A stretch of 64,000 nucleotides of DNA from Candidatus Latescibacterota bacterium (lineage in GTDB: Bacteria > JAAXHH01). This document shows positions 1 to 8,127 of this stretch, one piece after another (within the stretch, counting starts at the first letter, position 1; the number at the start of each line of letters is the position of its first letter). Both the position numbers and the translations under genes were made by a program. Below the pieces are notes generated by a model. It saw only the letters and a program-made list of their open reading frames with translations. It was not told the origin of the DNA and did not search any database. Location: assembly GCA_022823465.1 (NCBI GenBank), contig JAJEHX010000012.1, forward strand, positions 1-64,000. Reading direction: 5' to 3'.

Positions 1-1
1 G

Positions 2-91
2 CCTCCTCCTTCTCGATGGGGATAGGTCTTTGGGGGAACTGCCACTTTCCAAAGATAACCCCCGTATACCGAGTACGGAGGAGGTCTTTTT
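2..91 (+). terminator. Nested stem-loop ending in a U-run (terminator or end of a structured RNA)
   Basis: Four pairings nest inside one another: CCTCCTCC at 2-9 with GGAGGAGG at 77-84, CTCG 12-15 with CGAG 70-73, GGGG 18-21 with CCCC 60-63, and CTTTGG 28-33 with CCAAAG 49-54. The closing stem is followed by TCTTTTTAT, so on the plus strand this looks like an elaborate intrinsic terminator or the end of a structured RNA. The gene it would serve lies before the window. No known riboswitch or ncRNA family was recognised. The pairing was read by eye; no folding was run. Confidence 0.4.
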
Positions 92-202
92 ATAAACAGG
101 TCAATACATAAGGTCTAAATATCATCGATTTTTCCTGCCTCGTTTGACGGCGGGATCCGAAAGTTGTTGTAAACGGGCAGGTTGCGTGGCATGCCGGACG
201 GC

Positions 203-285
203 GAGGTAAGGCAACGAGCTACCGGACTATGAGGTCTTAGGCGACGAGGTAATGCAACGTGGTGCTGGACTACTAAGTATCAGGC
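203..285. repeat. Degenerate tandem repeat, about 43-bp period
   Basis: Two units, 203-242 and 246-285, both begin GAGGTAA.GCAACG and agree at about 30 of 40 positions. A third, more decayed copy may follow. The rest of 1-401 shows no coding potential. Confidence 0.4.
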
Positions 286-350
286 GAAGAAGCATTGCGG
301 GACCAGGTTCGGCGAAGCGGTGTTTGGCGACGCGGCACTAGTCGAAATCG

Positions 351-382
351 GTGATTGTACAATTGTACAATTGTACAATCAC
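351..382. repeat. Perfect 32-bp palindrome with three tandem TGTACAAT units
   Basis: The left half GTGATTGTACAATTGT is the exact reverse complement of the right half ACAATTGTACAATCAC, with no spacer. It contains TGTACA three times at 8-bp spacing. It lies 19 bp beyond the stop of the minus-strand esterase gene and is much more AT-rich than its surroundings. With no U-run on either side it is not a standard terminator. A binding site for a dimeric or oligomeric regulator, or a small repetitive palindrome, are both possible. Confidence 0.6.
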
Positions 383-401
383 TGCCCCGATCCCGCCCGT
401 G

Positions 402-2417
402 TCATCCCCCAGGTCCCTCGACCACCCAGTCGATGACCTGACGGATATCGGCGGGTTTGCGTTGCGTTCGAAGGCGGTCCGTCGCGCCGGCGGCGTGGTA
501 GGCGTCTTCCGTGTCATCGGGGTCTAGCGCGGGTCCGGCGTTGTGCAGATAGAGGTCGGCGGGCGTTGCGAGCGCCGCGGCCGTGGACAGGCCGCCCAGA
601 CGCCGGATCATGGGTATGAACAGATTCTTCTCGTACGCCTCGTCGTCGTCGACGTCGAAACGGTCCAGGTCGATCACGGCCCGGACGATCTGAGGGCAGA
701 GCCCGCAGGCCAGCAGGCTCCACGGCCCCGCGGCACCGATGCCGACGAGGCTGACCGAGGAAAACCCGCTGCGCCGCCGGAGACAGGCTACCGCCGTAAC
801 GACGTCCCTGACGCGGTTCGCGGTGACCGTACGGTTGTAGGTGGTGTGGTAGGCGAAGGACGAGGTATCCATCTCTCCTTCCGCCTCGCCGGTCAGGAAA
901 ACGTCCACCGCGTGGACCACCAGGCCCCTGCCCATCAATTGCTGGATGAGGCGGCCAGGTACCTGTCCGTCGTCCCCGGTCAGCGCCGTCCGCCCGTCGG
1001 GGTGGACGACCAGCACGGCGCCCCGGGCGTCGCCCGCCGGGCGAAACTCGGTAACGGGTATCCGTTCGCCCGCGTCTTGCCAACCGATGTATCCCTGCCG
1101 GACCGTACCGGAGTCGGTCTTGCGCAGTCCCAGCCACGCTTCCACGAGATCCTCACCCTGGAGTCCCGGCGTCCCGATAGCCGACCGAAATCCGGTCGAC
1201 ATGGCCTGCCGGAACCTGCGCAGCGACCTGGCGTCGTCAGGCTTCATCGTATTGAGCTGTTTTCGAACCCGTTCGATCCAGGTGCTCGTCAGGCCGTCCT
1301 CGTCGACCCAGAGGTCCGGTTCGTCGTCTGCCGTGACCGCCAGCATCTTTTCCGGGGGTTCCACTTCGACGGGCCTGTCTTTGAATCGATCCCCATCCTC
1401 CCGTCCATCCTCCCGTCCGTCTTCCTCCAGCACCCACCTGCCGAACCAGGCGTATACGGCCTCACGGCTCGCGGCATTGTAGTTGTGTCCCGCGTCAATC
1501 TGCGTTTCCGCCAGGCATTCCTCGGCATCGTAGAGCGCGTAGACGGCCCGGATGGCCGGATACTCCAGCACGGGCGTGTTGACCGTCCAGTCCCCGGTGG
1601 CCGATACCAGCAGGAGCGGACGCGGCGCGGCCAGGGCGGCGATTTCCATGTTGTTCGTGTCGATGCGCAGATTGGGGCCGTTTTCGCAGACACAGCCGCC
1701 CTGCATGTGTGCCGATACCATGTTGACGGGCGCGGCGGCCTTCACCCGGTCGTCTACTGCGGTGAGCATGAAGGTCTGCGTGCCGCCGCCGGAGGCCCCG
1801 GTACAGGCGATGCGGCTGTTGTCCACGTCCGGCAGCGACTGGAGGAAATCGATGGAACGCATGCCGTTCCAGAGCTGCAGTCCCATGAGGCTGAGTCCCC
1901 AGAGCTGCTTCCGGTTGTCGCCGAACGTCCGGTGCGCCAGTTGGGTGCTGTCGTTGTAGCCGGCCATGGACCAGGCGAAGGCCACGTAACCCTGCCGGGC
2001 GAAGTTGATGCACCGCGCGGGTATCGAACCGTCGGGCTCGTGGTTCAGCCGGCCCTCCTCCCAGTGGCCATGGGGATTCAGGATGGCCGGAAAGGGGCCT
2101 TCGGGACCGGGCGTGTTTTCGGCGCCGGCGGGGCGGTACAGGTTGCCCGTCAGGTAGAATCCGGGCAGGCTCTGGAATCGTACGTTCTCGATACTGTAGC
2201 CCTCCCGTTCGACCCGGCGGATGATCTCCGCGTTCAACGGGCTCCTGGCGGGGTTCGGCCAGAGTCCCATGCTGACTAGGATATGCTCCCTCAGCGCCCG
2301 GGCGCGTTTCTCCCAGGCTTCCTTCGTGGCCGGCGCGACGAATTCGCAGGGCAGGTTCAGGTGGCGTATCTCCGTCCTCCGGCGATCGACGGGCGGCAGG
2401 GGGTCATAGCTGTGCAT
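402..2417 (-). CDS. Two-domain alpha/beta hydrolase, acetyl-xylan-esterase-like
   Basis: The first half (about residues 30-330) is an alpha/beta hydrolase. It contains NPHGHWEEG in the oxyanion region, the nucleophile elbow TGASGGGTQ, and a late DAGHNYN that supplies the histidine. This matches acetyl-xylan-esterase/dienelactone-hydrolase-type enzymes, which remove acyl groups from carbohydrates. A DGRED repeat linker (12-nt DNA repeat) leads to a second hydrolase-like half (about 430-670) with VVHPDGR but no clear GxSxG nucleophile, so that half may be inactive. No signal peptide is visible, suggesting a cytoplasmic enzyme. It lies 99 bp after the sugar isomerase gene on the same strand and is probably its operon partner. 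The substrate is unknown. Confidence 0.8.
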   Translation of the reverse strand: MHSYDPLPPVDRRRTEIRHLNLPCEFVAPATKEAWEKRARALREHILVSMGLWPNPARSPLNAEIIRRVEREGYSIENVRFQSLPGFYLTGNLYRPAGAENTPGPEGPFPAILNPHGHWEEGRLNHEPDGSIPARCINFARQGYVAFAWSMAGYNDSTQLAHRTFGDNRKQLWGLSLMGLQLWNGMRSIDFLQSLPDVDNSRIACTGASGGGTQTFMLTAVDDRVKAAAPVNMVSAHMQGGCVCENGPNLRIDTNNMEIAALAAPRPLLLVSATGDWTVNTPVLEYPAIRAVYALYDAEECLAETQIDAGHNYNAASREAVYAWFGRWVLEEDGREDGREDGDRFKDRPVEVEPPEKMLAVTADDEPDLWVDEDGLTSTWIERVRKQLNTMKPDDARSLRRFRQAMSTGFRSAIGTPGLQGEDLVEAWLGLRKTDSGTVRQGYIGWQDAGERIPVTEFRPAGDARGAVLVVHPDGRTALTGDDGQVPGRLIQQLMGRGLVVHAVDVFLTGEAEGEMDTSSFAYHTTYNRTVTANRVRDVVTAVACLRRRSGFSSVSLVGIGAAGPWSLLACGLCPQIVRAVIDLDRFDVDDDEAYEKNLFIPMIRRLGGLSTAAALATPADLYLHNAGPALDPDDTEDAYHAAGATDRLRTQRKPADIRQVIDWVVEGPGG

Positions 2418-2516
2418 GGAGGGCTCCGATGGATAGACGGGATGCCGGTTCAGGCGGTTCGGTGTATTGGCGCGGCCGGCGCGTCGAGCCGCCGAGTGCG
2501 TATTGGCTCGGCCGGA

Positions 2517-3446
2517 TCAGGATACGTTCCAGGGCCCGGTGGGCCGCTGGTATTCCGCGCCGGCGGGCGGCAGGAACTGGCGAAGGTGGCGGCCGCCCAG
2601 GGCGAATCCGGCCAGGCCGGGCATGCCGCGGTCCTCGTTCTCGACGCAGAGCACGTAGTCGTAACCCGACTCGACCAGGGCGCCGATGACCGTCCCCCAG
2701 TTGAGCTGGCCCCGTCCAGGGACGCGGTACTGCCACCACGAGTTTCCGATGATGCCCTGGCGGAACAGCATGCGCCTGCTCACCTCGGCGTCCTTGACGT
2801 CCGCGTAGACCCACTTGCCCGCGAACATGCGGATGGCGTCCTCGGCGGGCAGGATCATCATCCACAGCCAGTGGGAGGGGTCGCAGGACAGGCCCAGGTG
2901 ATCGGAAGGGACCGCGTCCAAGACCCGTTCCCACATCTCCGGATTGCAGGCGATGTTGCCCATCCGCACGGCCCCGTCCAGGGCGATGGTGACGCCGTGG
3001 TCTTCGGCCAGCTTCACCAGGGGTTCGTAGCGCTTCCTGAAGCGTTCCACCAGTTCCCGGGAACGGTCGCCCGGGTTGCCGGGGGGCGACGAGAACTGTC
3101 CGTAGAAATGCCAGCCCACGGGGCTGCCGGCATGGGTGACGACTACCGGCGCGCCCAGGGCCGAGGCCGCCAGGATGGCCTTGCGCAGGCGTTCTTCCGC
3201 GGCGTCCGCCTGTTCCGCGTCGTCGTCCAGGAGGTTGTTGTGTGCCGACAGCGCGGCAAGGTAGATGCCGTGTTCTTTCAGGGTGTCGTTGACTTCGTCG
3301 GGTCCGTCCGCGAGGATGCGATCCGGATCGACGGCGCCGCCGGCCGAGAGGCGCACCGCGTCGAAGCCATTCTCCTTCGACCATCGGGCGCATTCCTCCA
3401 GGGACCAGGCATCCCCTCCCGCGCTTGTGAAAAAGCTGAGATCCAT
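2517..3446 (-). CDS. Sugar phosphate isomerase/epimerase family TIM barrel
   Basis: A 309-residue protein of the xylose-isomerase-like TIM-barrel superfamily (AP_endonuc_2). Family landmarks include VVVTHAGSP in the middle, the GLSCDPSHW metal-site region, WVYADVKDAEV and the late CVENEDRGMPG. These enzymes bind a divalent metal through Glu, Asp and His and isomerise or epimerise sugars or inositol derivatives. It starts with MDLSFFTSAGG and has no signal peptide. It sits between the cupin and esterase genes, both on the same strand, so a sugar or sugar-ester catabolic unit is likely. The exact substrate cannot be read from sequence. Confidence 0.85.
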   Translation of the reverse strand: MDLSFFTSAGGDAWSLEECARWSKENGFDAVRLSAGGAVDPDRILADGPDEVNDTLKEHGIYLAALSAHNNLLDDDAEQADAAEERLRKAILAASALGAPVVVTHAGSPVGWHFYGQFSSPPGNPGDRSRELVERFRKRYEPLVKLAEDHGVTIALDGAVRMGNIACNPEMWERVLDAVPSDHLGLSCDPSHWLWMMILPAEDAIRMFAGKWVYADVKDAEVSRRMLFRQGIIGNSWWQYRVPGRGQLNWGTVIGALVESGYDYVLCVENEDRGMPGLAGFALGGRHLRQFLPPAGAEYQRPTGPWNVS

Positions 3447-3517
3447 AGATAGTCCGCCCTGTTTCCCTTCGTTCCTGCGACGCCCCTTACTCCGCTGCGC
3501 GTTATTCTGCTGTTGCC

Positions 3518-3591
3518 TTACTCCGATGCCGGCCCGTAGCGATCCGTCGGCGCCCTACTCCTCGGCCGCCCCATACCGATCCGTCGGCGTC
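3518..3591. repeat. Tandem 37-bp duplication of the cupin gene 3' end, stop codon included
   Basis: 3555-3591 encodes the last 12 codons of the cupin (TPTDRYGAAEE plus stop). 3518-3554 directly beyond it is a second copy, matching at 29 of 37 positions and reading APTDRYGPASE plus stop in the same frame. It lies in the spacer before the isomerase gene. Confidence 0.7.
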
Positions 3592-3917
3592 TTCACAAGT
3601 TGGAGCGAGGGTATATAACCTTCCTTTTCGATGTAGTAGTGGGCGTGCTCATGACATCCGGGGGGCTTCGTCCCGTCCACGACATTGATCGTGAAGTCTT
3701 CGCTGTTCCGCCCGTCGCTGCCGTGTTCGAAACCCGCGGGGATCATCCAGACGTCGCCTGCTTCCAGCACGAAGTCTTCCCGGTTGCCGTCGTGATCGAT
3801 CCAGAAACCCGTCCCGCTTCCTTTCAGGATCAGCCAGGTCTCGTCGTGGTCGTGGAAGTGTTTTTCGCAGGTGGGCAGGAGGAAGCCACCTTTTAAGAGG
3901 GCCTTGTGGTGGGCCAT
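3555..3917 (-). CDS. Small cupin-domain protein
   Basis: A 120-residue single-domain cupin. Motif 1 contains HFHDHDETWLILKG, a His-x-His-x-His-Glu-type metal site. Motif 2 contains DVWMIPAGFEHG, giving the last histidine. Such proteins bind Fe, Mn or Zn and act as sugar isomerases, dioxygenases or sensors. It is the first gene of a minus-strand group with the isomerase and esterase, and an AAAGGA Shine-Dalgarno lies just before ATG. The last 12 codons are tandemly duplicated beyond the stop. Function beyond a metal-binding cupin is not determinable. Confidence 0.8.
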   Translation of the reverse strand: MAHHKALLKGGFLLPTCEKHFHDHDETWLILKGSGTGFWIDHDGNREDFVLEAGDVWMIPAGFEHGSDGRNSEDFTINVVDGTKPPGCHEHAHYYIEKEGYIPSLQLVKTPTDRYGAAEE

Positions 3918-4145
3918 TTGGGAGTCCTTTCGTGTATATACGACAGATCAAGCCCGTTGGAAGTAATGGTTTACTAACGGAGGTCAGATGTGACCAAAGT
4001 ACAAATAACCATATGGTTCAGCAAGGATCATAAGCGTGGCGAGGCGAGAGCAGTAGGATGCATTTGTACCGCGTCCCTGGCAGGGTCGCGCCACCCAGGC
4101 GTTCCCAGTGAAGACAAGTGCTCGTTGCTTACGCTATCGACCTGG

Positions 4146-5339
4146 TTACATCCCGGGATCCGGGTGGGAAGGAGGGTCTTTCATCTCAAAGATGGAACTG
4201 ACATCGTTAAACCGAAGCACCTTGGCATCAGGCAGATCGGGCGTAAGGTCTCCCGCATAGACGATGTACCCCTTCTGCGCGGAGGACGCGATTTTCCGGA
4301 ATTGCGTAATTCCTTTAACGAACTCCGGATGGAAGGTCATGGCCGATTTGATCTCTATAGGGATCAACTGCCGGTTCTGCCTGAACAGCAGGTCCACTTC
4401 GTTGCCCCGGTTGTCGCGGTAGAAGTAGAGTTCGGGTTCTTTCCCCGCATTGAGTCTGGATTTCAAAGCCTCGATGACGACCATGTTCTCAAAGAGATTG
4501 CCGATCAGTGGGTCTCTGCCGGTGTGCGTGGGCGATTCGATTCCGAGCAGGTAGGAGACCAGTCCGACCTCGGTAAAATAGATCTTCGGCGATTTGATGA
4601 TGCGTTTGCCGAAGTTCTCGAAGTATGGATTCAACCTGAAGATGGCGTGCGACGCTTCGAGTACCGATAACCATTCCTTCAGCGTGGTGCTCGATACTCC
4701 CAGGTCACTGGCCAGGGAATTGAGATTCAGTACCTGGCCGACCCGCCCGGCCAACAGACGCATGAAATGTTCGAAATCCGTCAGCCGTCTGATGTTAATC
4801 ATTTGTCTGATGTCGCGTTCGATGTAAGTTTGGAAGTAACCGCTGTAAAGTCTAGTCGGGTCTACTTTTTCGTTGTAGAGACGAGGCATGAATCCCTGGT
4901 GGATGTACTCGTCACGCGCACAAGTGATGCCGGCCGCCTTGAGTTCCGATATCGACAGGGGCAGCAGGCGCAAGAGGGCGGTGCGGCCGGCCAGAGACTG
5001 GGTAACCGCTTCCTGCGATCGCATCTGGTGGCTGTCCGTGAGAATGAACTGCCCGCGTTTCCGGCTGTTGTCGGCGAGGACCTGGATGACGGACAGCAGT
5101 TCGGGTACGCGCTGGATTTCATCGATTATGACGGGCGGTGGAAACTGTGAGAAAAACGCGTGGGGATCGCTCGTGGCAAGCAGGCGTATTTCGGGCGCTT
5201 CCAGGTTCGCGTAGGTGTGGTCCGGGAATTGCATACGCGCCAGCGTGGTCTTTCCGGCCTGGCGCGGACCGATGATAGTCACAACGGGGAACTCTGCCGC
5301 TGTCGCCGACAACTCGCTGGAGATTTGTCTTGAAATCAT
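4146..5339 (-). CDS. AAA+ ATPase of the DUF4143 type
   Basis: The protein has 397 residues when started at MISRQISSEL. The N-terminal ATPase contains the Walker A motif GPRQAGKTTLA, the Walker B VIIDEIQRVP and a sensor region ILTDSHQ (most relatives have TGS). The C-terminal part, with NEVDLLFRQ and IEIKSAMTF, is the DUF4143 nuclease-like domain (E-x-D...E-I-K). These stand-alone proteins are common in bacteria and archaea and often horizontally transferred; their role is unresolved. An in-frame ATG at 5402 would add 21 residues, but it lies upstream of the promoter -10 at 5381-5386, so 5339 is preferred. Base composition is visibly less GC-rich than the neighbours, suggesting acquisition. 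Confidence 0.85.
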   Translation of the reverse strand: MISRQISSELSATAAEFPVVTIIGPRQAGKTTLARMQFPDHTYANLEAPEIRLLATSDPHAFFSQFPPPVIIDEIQRVPELLSVIQVLADNSRKRGQFILTDSHQMRSQEAVTQSLAGRTALLRLLPLSISELKAAGITCARDEYIHQGFMPRLYNEKVDPTRLYSGYFQTYIERDIRQMINIRRLTDFEHFMRLLAGRVGQVLNLNSLASDLGVSSTTLKEWLSVLEASHAIFRLNPYFENFGKRIIKSPKIYFTEVGLVSYLLGIESPTHTGRDPLIGNLFENMVVIEALKSRLNAGKEPELYFYRDNRGNEVDLLFRQNRQLIPIEIKSAMTFHPEFVKGITQFRKIASSAQKGYIVYAGDLTPDLPDAKVLRFNDVSSIFEMKDPPSHPDPGM

Positions 5340-5380
5340 GGCCCCGATTCCGGTTCTTATGAATTCACCTGCACGATACA

Positions 5381-5409
5381 AATATACTGTGATTCGGTAC
5401 AATTTTCAA
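5381..5409 (-). promoter_or_regulatory. Sigma-70-type promoter of the ATPase gene
   Basis: Read on the minus strand: -35 TTGAAA (plus 5404-5409), 17-bp spacer, -10 TATATT (plus 5381-5386). The predicted start point is near 5374, about 35 nt before the ATG at 5339. Confidence 0.6.
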
Positions 5410-5430
5410 GTTCAACTTGAATTCTGTACC
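5396..5430. promoter_or_regulatory. Imperfect 35-bp dyad overlapping the -35 box (candidate operator)
   Basis: The dyad is centred on C5413. The arms read GGTACA..., match at 14 of 17 positions, and have a continuous core TTCAAGTT/AACTTGAA. It fully covers the -35 box of the minus-strand ATPase promoter, the usual place for a repressor. It lies 63 bp upstream of the plus-strand metallohydrolase start, so it could affect both genes. Confidence 0.5.
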
Positions 5431-5492
5431 GGATGTGCGTTTCAAAACACCAGAAGCCTCACCGTTGTTTGAAGCGGAAAGGGCGGCCTCCC

Positions 5493-7985
5493 ATGCCAGA
5501 CTACCAGCCCCTCGACCTGTCGTCCCTGTGCAATGCCGGCCTCCAGATCCTGAACGAAAAACCCAATACGCCCATCGGCGAACAGTCCTTCCGCGGCCTG
5601 CCCTTCCAGATAAACGATGACCCGTCGAACTGCTTCATCGCGTTCGGAGAACACTCCGGCGCCGCCAGCGCTCCGGACAGTGTCACGATCCCCATCAACA
5701 GTTCCGCGACGGGTCTCATCCTTGCCCACCGGCTGCTTGAATCCGACCTGATGGAAGGCGGCCAGTTGGGGAAACCCGTGGCGGATTACTTGTTCCGGCT
5801 GGCAGGGGGCGAAGAGGTACGTGTGCCCATTCGCGAGCGTTTTGAAATCGCCCACATTTCCCTGGGCGGCAAGCCTTTTGTCGCCCTTCCGGATCAGGGC
5901 CAGGTGAAGATGCGGCGCCACCGCGGGAACTGGGGCGATATGGGCCGGCGTCAGACCGAAGTTACGGGCGACTATTCCCGGGGATACTTCCTCTGGGCCT
6001 GGCGGAACCCCCATCCCGACCGCGAGATCGAATCGCTGGAGGTGATACCGGCCGGGCCTCCTTTCATTATCGCCGGTCTTACGGTTTCCCATGCGAACGA
6101 GCATCCCTTCGTCCGCCAGGGGAAGCGCGAGGCGCGCCTGATCCTGACCGATCCGGAAGACGCCGAAAAGCCCTTCGATCTGAGCGTGGACGTGGACCGG
6201 GGCGTCGCCTCCTACGTCCATCCCCTGCCCGAGGCTTCGGCCGATGATTTCGTCGACGATGATTTCGCGGGGTGGGGCGAGACGCAAAACCCGAAGTCGA
6301 GTCCGGCCTACGTCGAGGTCGCCGCTATCCCTTCGGCCACGGTGACGGTGAAGCAGGGCGAGGAAAAGGTGGGCGAGGTCAAATGGGGCGATGTCGAGGA
6401 GAAGAAGGTGGTAGAGACGCCTCGGATGAAGGTGGAACTCATGGACCGGGGCCGGAACTGGGTGAATGTCACCGTCCTGGACGACGATACGGGCAGGCCG
6501 GTCCCCTGTCGCGTCCACTTCCGCTCGCCGGAAGGCATACCCTACCAGCCGTATGGGCACCACAACCAGGTCAACTCCAACCTGGACACCTGGCATATCG
6601 ACATCGGCGGGGACCTGCGGCTCGGGCAGATCACCTACGCGTACATAGACGGCAAGTGCCAGGGGTGGCTGCCCCGCGGCGAGGTGATCGTGGACGTGGC
6701 GCGGGGATTCGAGTACGAGCCGCTGCGGACCCGGGTGAAGATCGAGCCGGGGCAGCAGGAGCTGACTCTGCGGCTCAAGCGCTGGGTGAACATGAACGCC
6801 CAGGGCTGGTACAGCGGCGATTCCCACGTCCATTTCCTTTCCACCCAGGGCAGCCACACCGAATCCCAGGGCGAGGACCTGAACATCGTGAACCTGCTCC
6901 CCTCGCAGTGGGGCAATCTCTTTACCAACACGGAAGATTTCACGGGCCGGCCGAGTATCTCGCAGGACGGGAACAACATCGTCTACGTCGGCCAGGAGAA
7001 CCGGCAGCACTTCCTGGGCCACCTCATCCTCTGGGGACTCAAGGAACCGGTCATGCCCTGGTGCAGCGACGGTCCCGGCGAGGCGGAGCTGGGCGGCACG
7101 CTGGAGATCACCATGAGCGACTGGGCGGACCAGTGCCACGCCCAGGGCGGCTCGGTCATCATCCCCCATCTCCCGAACCCGAACGGCGAGCCCGCCGCGC
7201 TGATCGCCACGGGCCGCGTGGACGGCGTGGAGATGCTGCGGCACCAGCCTTTCAATCACATCGAATACTACCGCTACCTGAACTGCGGCTACAAGCTGCC
7301 GCTGGTGGGCGGCACGGACAAGATGAGCAGCGACGTGCCCGTCGGGCTGTATCGCACCTACGCCTACATGCCCGACCAGGACTTCACTTATGACAACTGG
7401 TGCAACGCCGTGTCGAAGGGACGGACCTTCCACAGCGGCGGTCCCATCATCCACCTGTCCGTGGACGGGCACGATGTCGGCGATACCGTCCAGGTGTCGG
7501 GTCCCGGAACGGTGGAGGTCCAGGCCTGGTCGGAGAGCATCTTCCCGATCCATACGCTGGAGATCGTCCGGGGCGGGCGAGTCGTGGCTACCACGGAGGA
7601 CCGAAATGGCACGCGGCGGCTGGAACTTAAGGCGCGGGTGAAGGTGGACGGGCACACGTGGCTGGCGGCCCGGTGCGCGGGGCCGGATTACACGAGCGTG
7701 CCCCATCACGACGGCTGGGGCCGGGGGATCTTCGCCCACACCTCGCCGATCTACGTGGCCTGCGGAGGCGAGTGGTGGATGTTCGACAGGGACGCGGCCC
7801 AGTACATGCTCACCCTGATCGACGGCGACCTGCAGTATATCCGCCGCACCGCGGCGAGGCACGAACCCGGCACCGCCACGCACCATCACGGCGAGGAAGA
7901 CCACCTCGCCTACCTGGAGCGTCCCTTCGTCGAGGCCCGGGAGGCGATCCACCGGAGGATGCATCAACTGGGGATACCGCATTGA
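5493..7985 (+). CDS. CehA/McbA family (PHP-like) metallohydrolase
   Basis: An 830-residue protein. The C-terminal half has the metal-binding landmarks of CehA/McbA-type PHP hydrolases: YSGDSHVHF, later GGSVIIPHLPN and LVGGTDKMSS, each supplying His or Asp ligands. The N-terminal half is beta-rich and unassigned. A late HHHGEEDH stretch could bind metal or be a linker. CehA and McbA are known for carbaryl hydrolysis, but most relatives are uncharacterised, so the substrate is open. No signal peptide is seen. MPDYQPLDLSS at 5493 is chosen as the start; an in-frame ATG at 5433 would add 20 basic residues immediately after the dyad. Its last 14 codons recur beyond the stop. Confidence 0.75.
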   Translation: MPDYQPLDLSSLCNAGLQILNEKPNTPIGEQSFRGLPFQINDDPSNCFIAFGEHSGAASAPDSVTIPINSSATGLILAHRLLESDLMEGGQLGKPVADYLFRLAGGEEVRVPIRERFEIAHISLGGKPFVALPDQGQVKMRRHRGNWGDMGRRQTEVTGDYSRGYFLWAWRNPHPDREIESLEVIPAGPPFIIAGLTVSHANEHPFVRQGKREARLILTDPEDAEKPFDLSVDVDRGVASYVHPLPEASADDFVDDDFAGWGETQNPKSSPAYVEVAAIPSATVTVKQGEEKVGEVKWGDVEEKKVVETPRMKVELMDRGRNWVNVTVLDDDTGRPVPCRVHFRSPEGIPYQPYGHHNQVNSNLDTWHIDIGGDLRLGQITYAYIDGKCQGWLPRGEVIVDVARGFEYEPLRTRVKIEPGQQELTLRLKRWVNMNAQGWYSGDSHVHFLSTQGSHTESQGEDLNIVNLLPSQWGNLFTNTEDFTGRPSISQDGNNIVYVGQENRQHFLGHLILWGLKEPVMPWCSDGPGEAELGGTLEITMSDWADQCHAQGGSVIIPHLPNPNGEPAALIATGRVDGVEMLRHQPFNHIEYYRYLNCGYKLPLVGGTDKMSSDVPVGLYRTYAYMPDQDFTYDNWCNAVSKGRTFHSGGPIIHLSVDGHDVGDTVQVSGPGTVEVQAWSESIFPIHTLEIVRGGRVVATTEDRNGTRRLELKARVKVDGHTWLAARCAGPDYTSVPHHDGWGRGIFAHTSPIYVACGGEWWMFDRDAAQYMLTLIDGDLQYIRRTAARHEPGTATHHHGEEDHLAYLERPFVEAREAIHRRMHQLGIPH

Positions 7986-8036
7986 CGTGATTGAGCGATC
8001 CACCGGAGGATACTCCAACCGGGGATCCCGCACTGA
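7944..8036. repeat. Tandem 51-bp duplication of the metallohydrolase 3' end, stop codon included
   Basis: 7944-7985 encodes AIHRRMHQLGIPH plus stop. 7995-8036, 51 bp later, encodes AIHRRILQPGIPH plus stop and matches at 36 of 42 positions. The 9-nt spacer CGTGATTGA separates them. The second copy lies in the spacer before the nitrilase gene. Confidence 0.8.
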
Positions 8037-8127
8037 CGAGTAGAAGTCTAATCTCGAAACATTGAAATGCTCTGAAATCCTTTACAGCTCGCATTTTAAT
8101 CACGAGTAAAACACGAGGATAAACACG

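Noticed and set aside
5442-8033. An 863-codon minus-strand open frame
   Set aside because: It is antisense to the CehA/McbA-like metallohydrolase and has no recognisable motifs.
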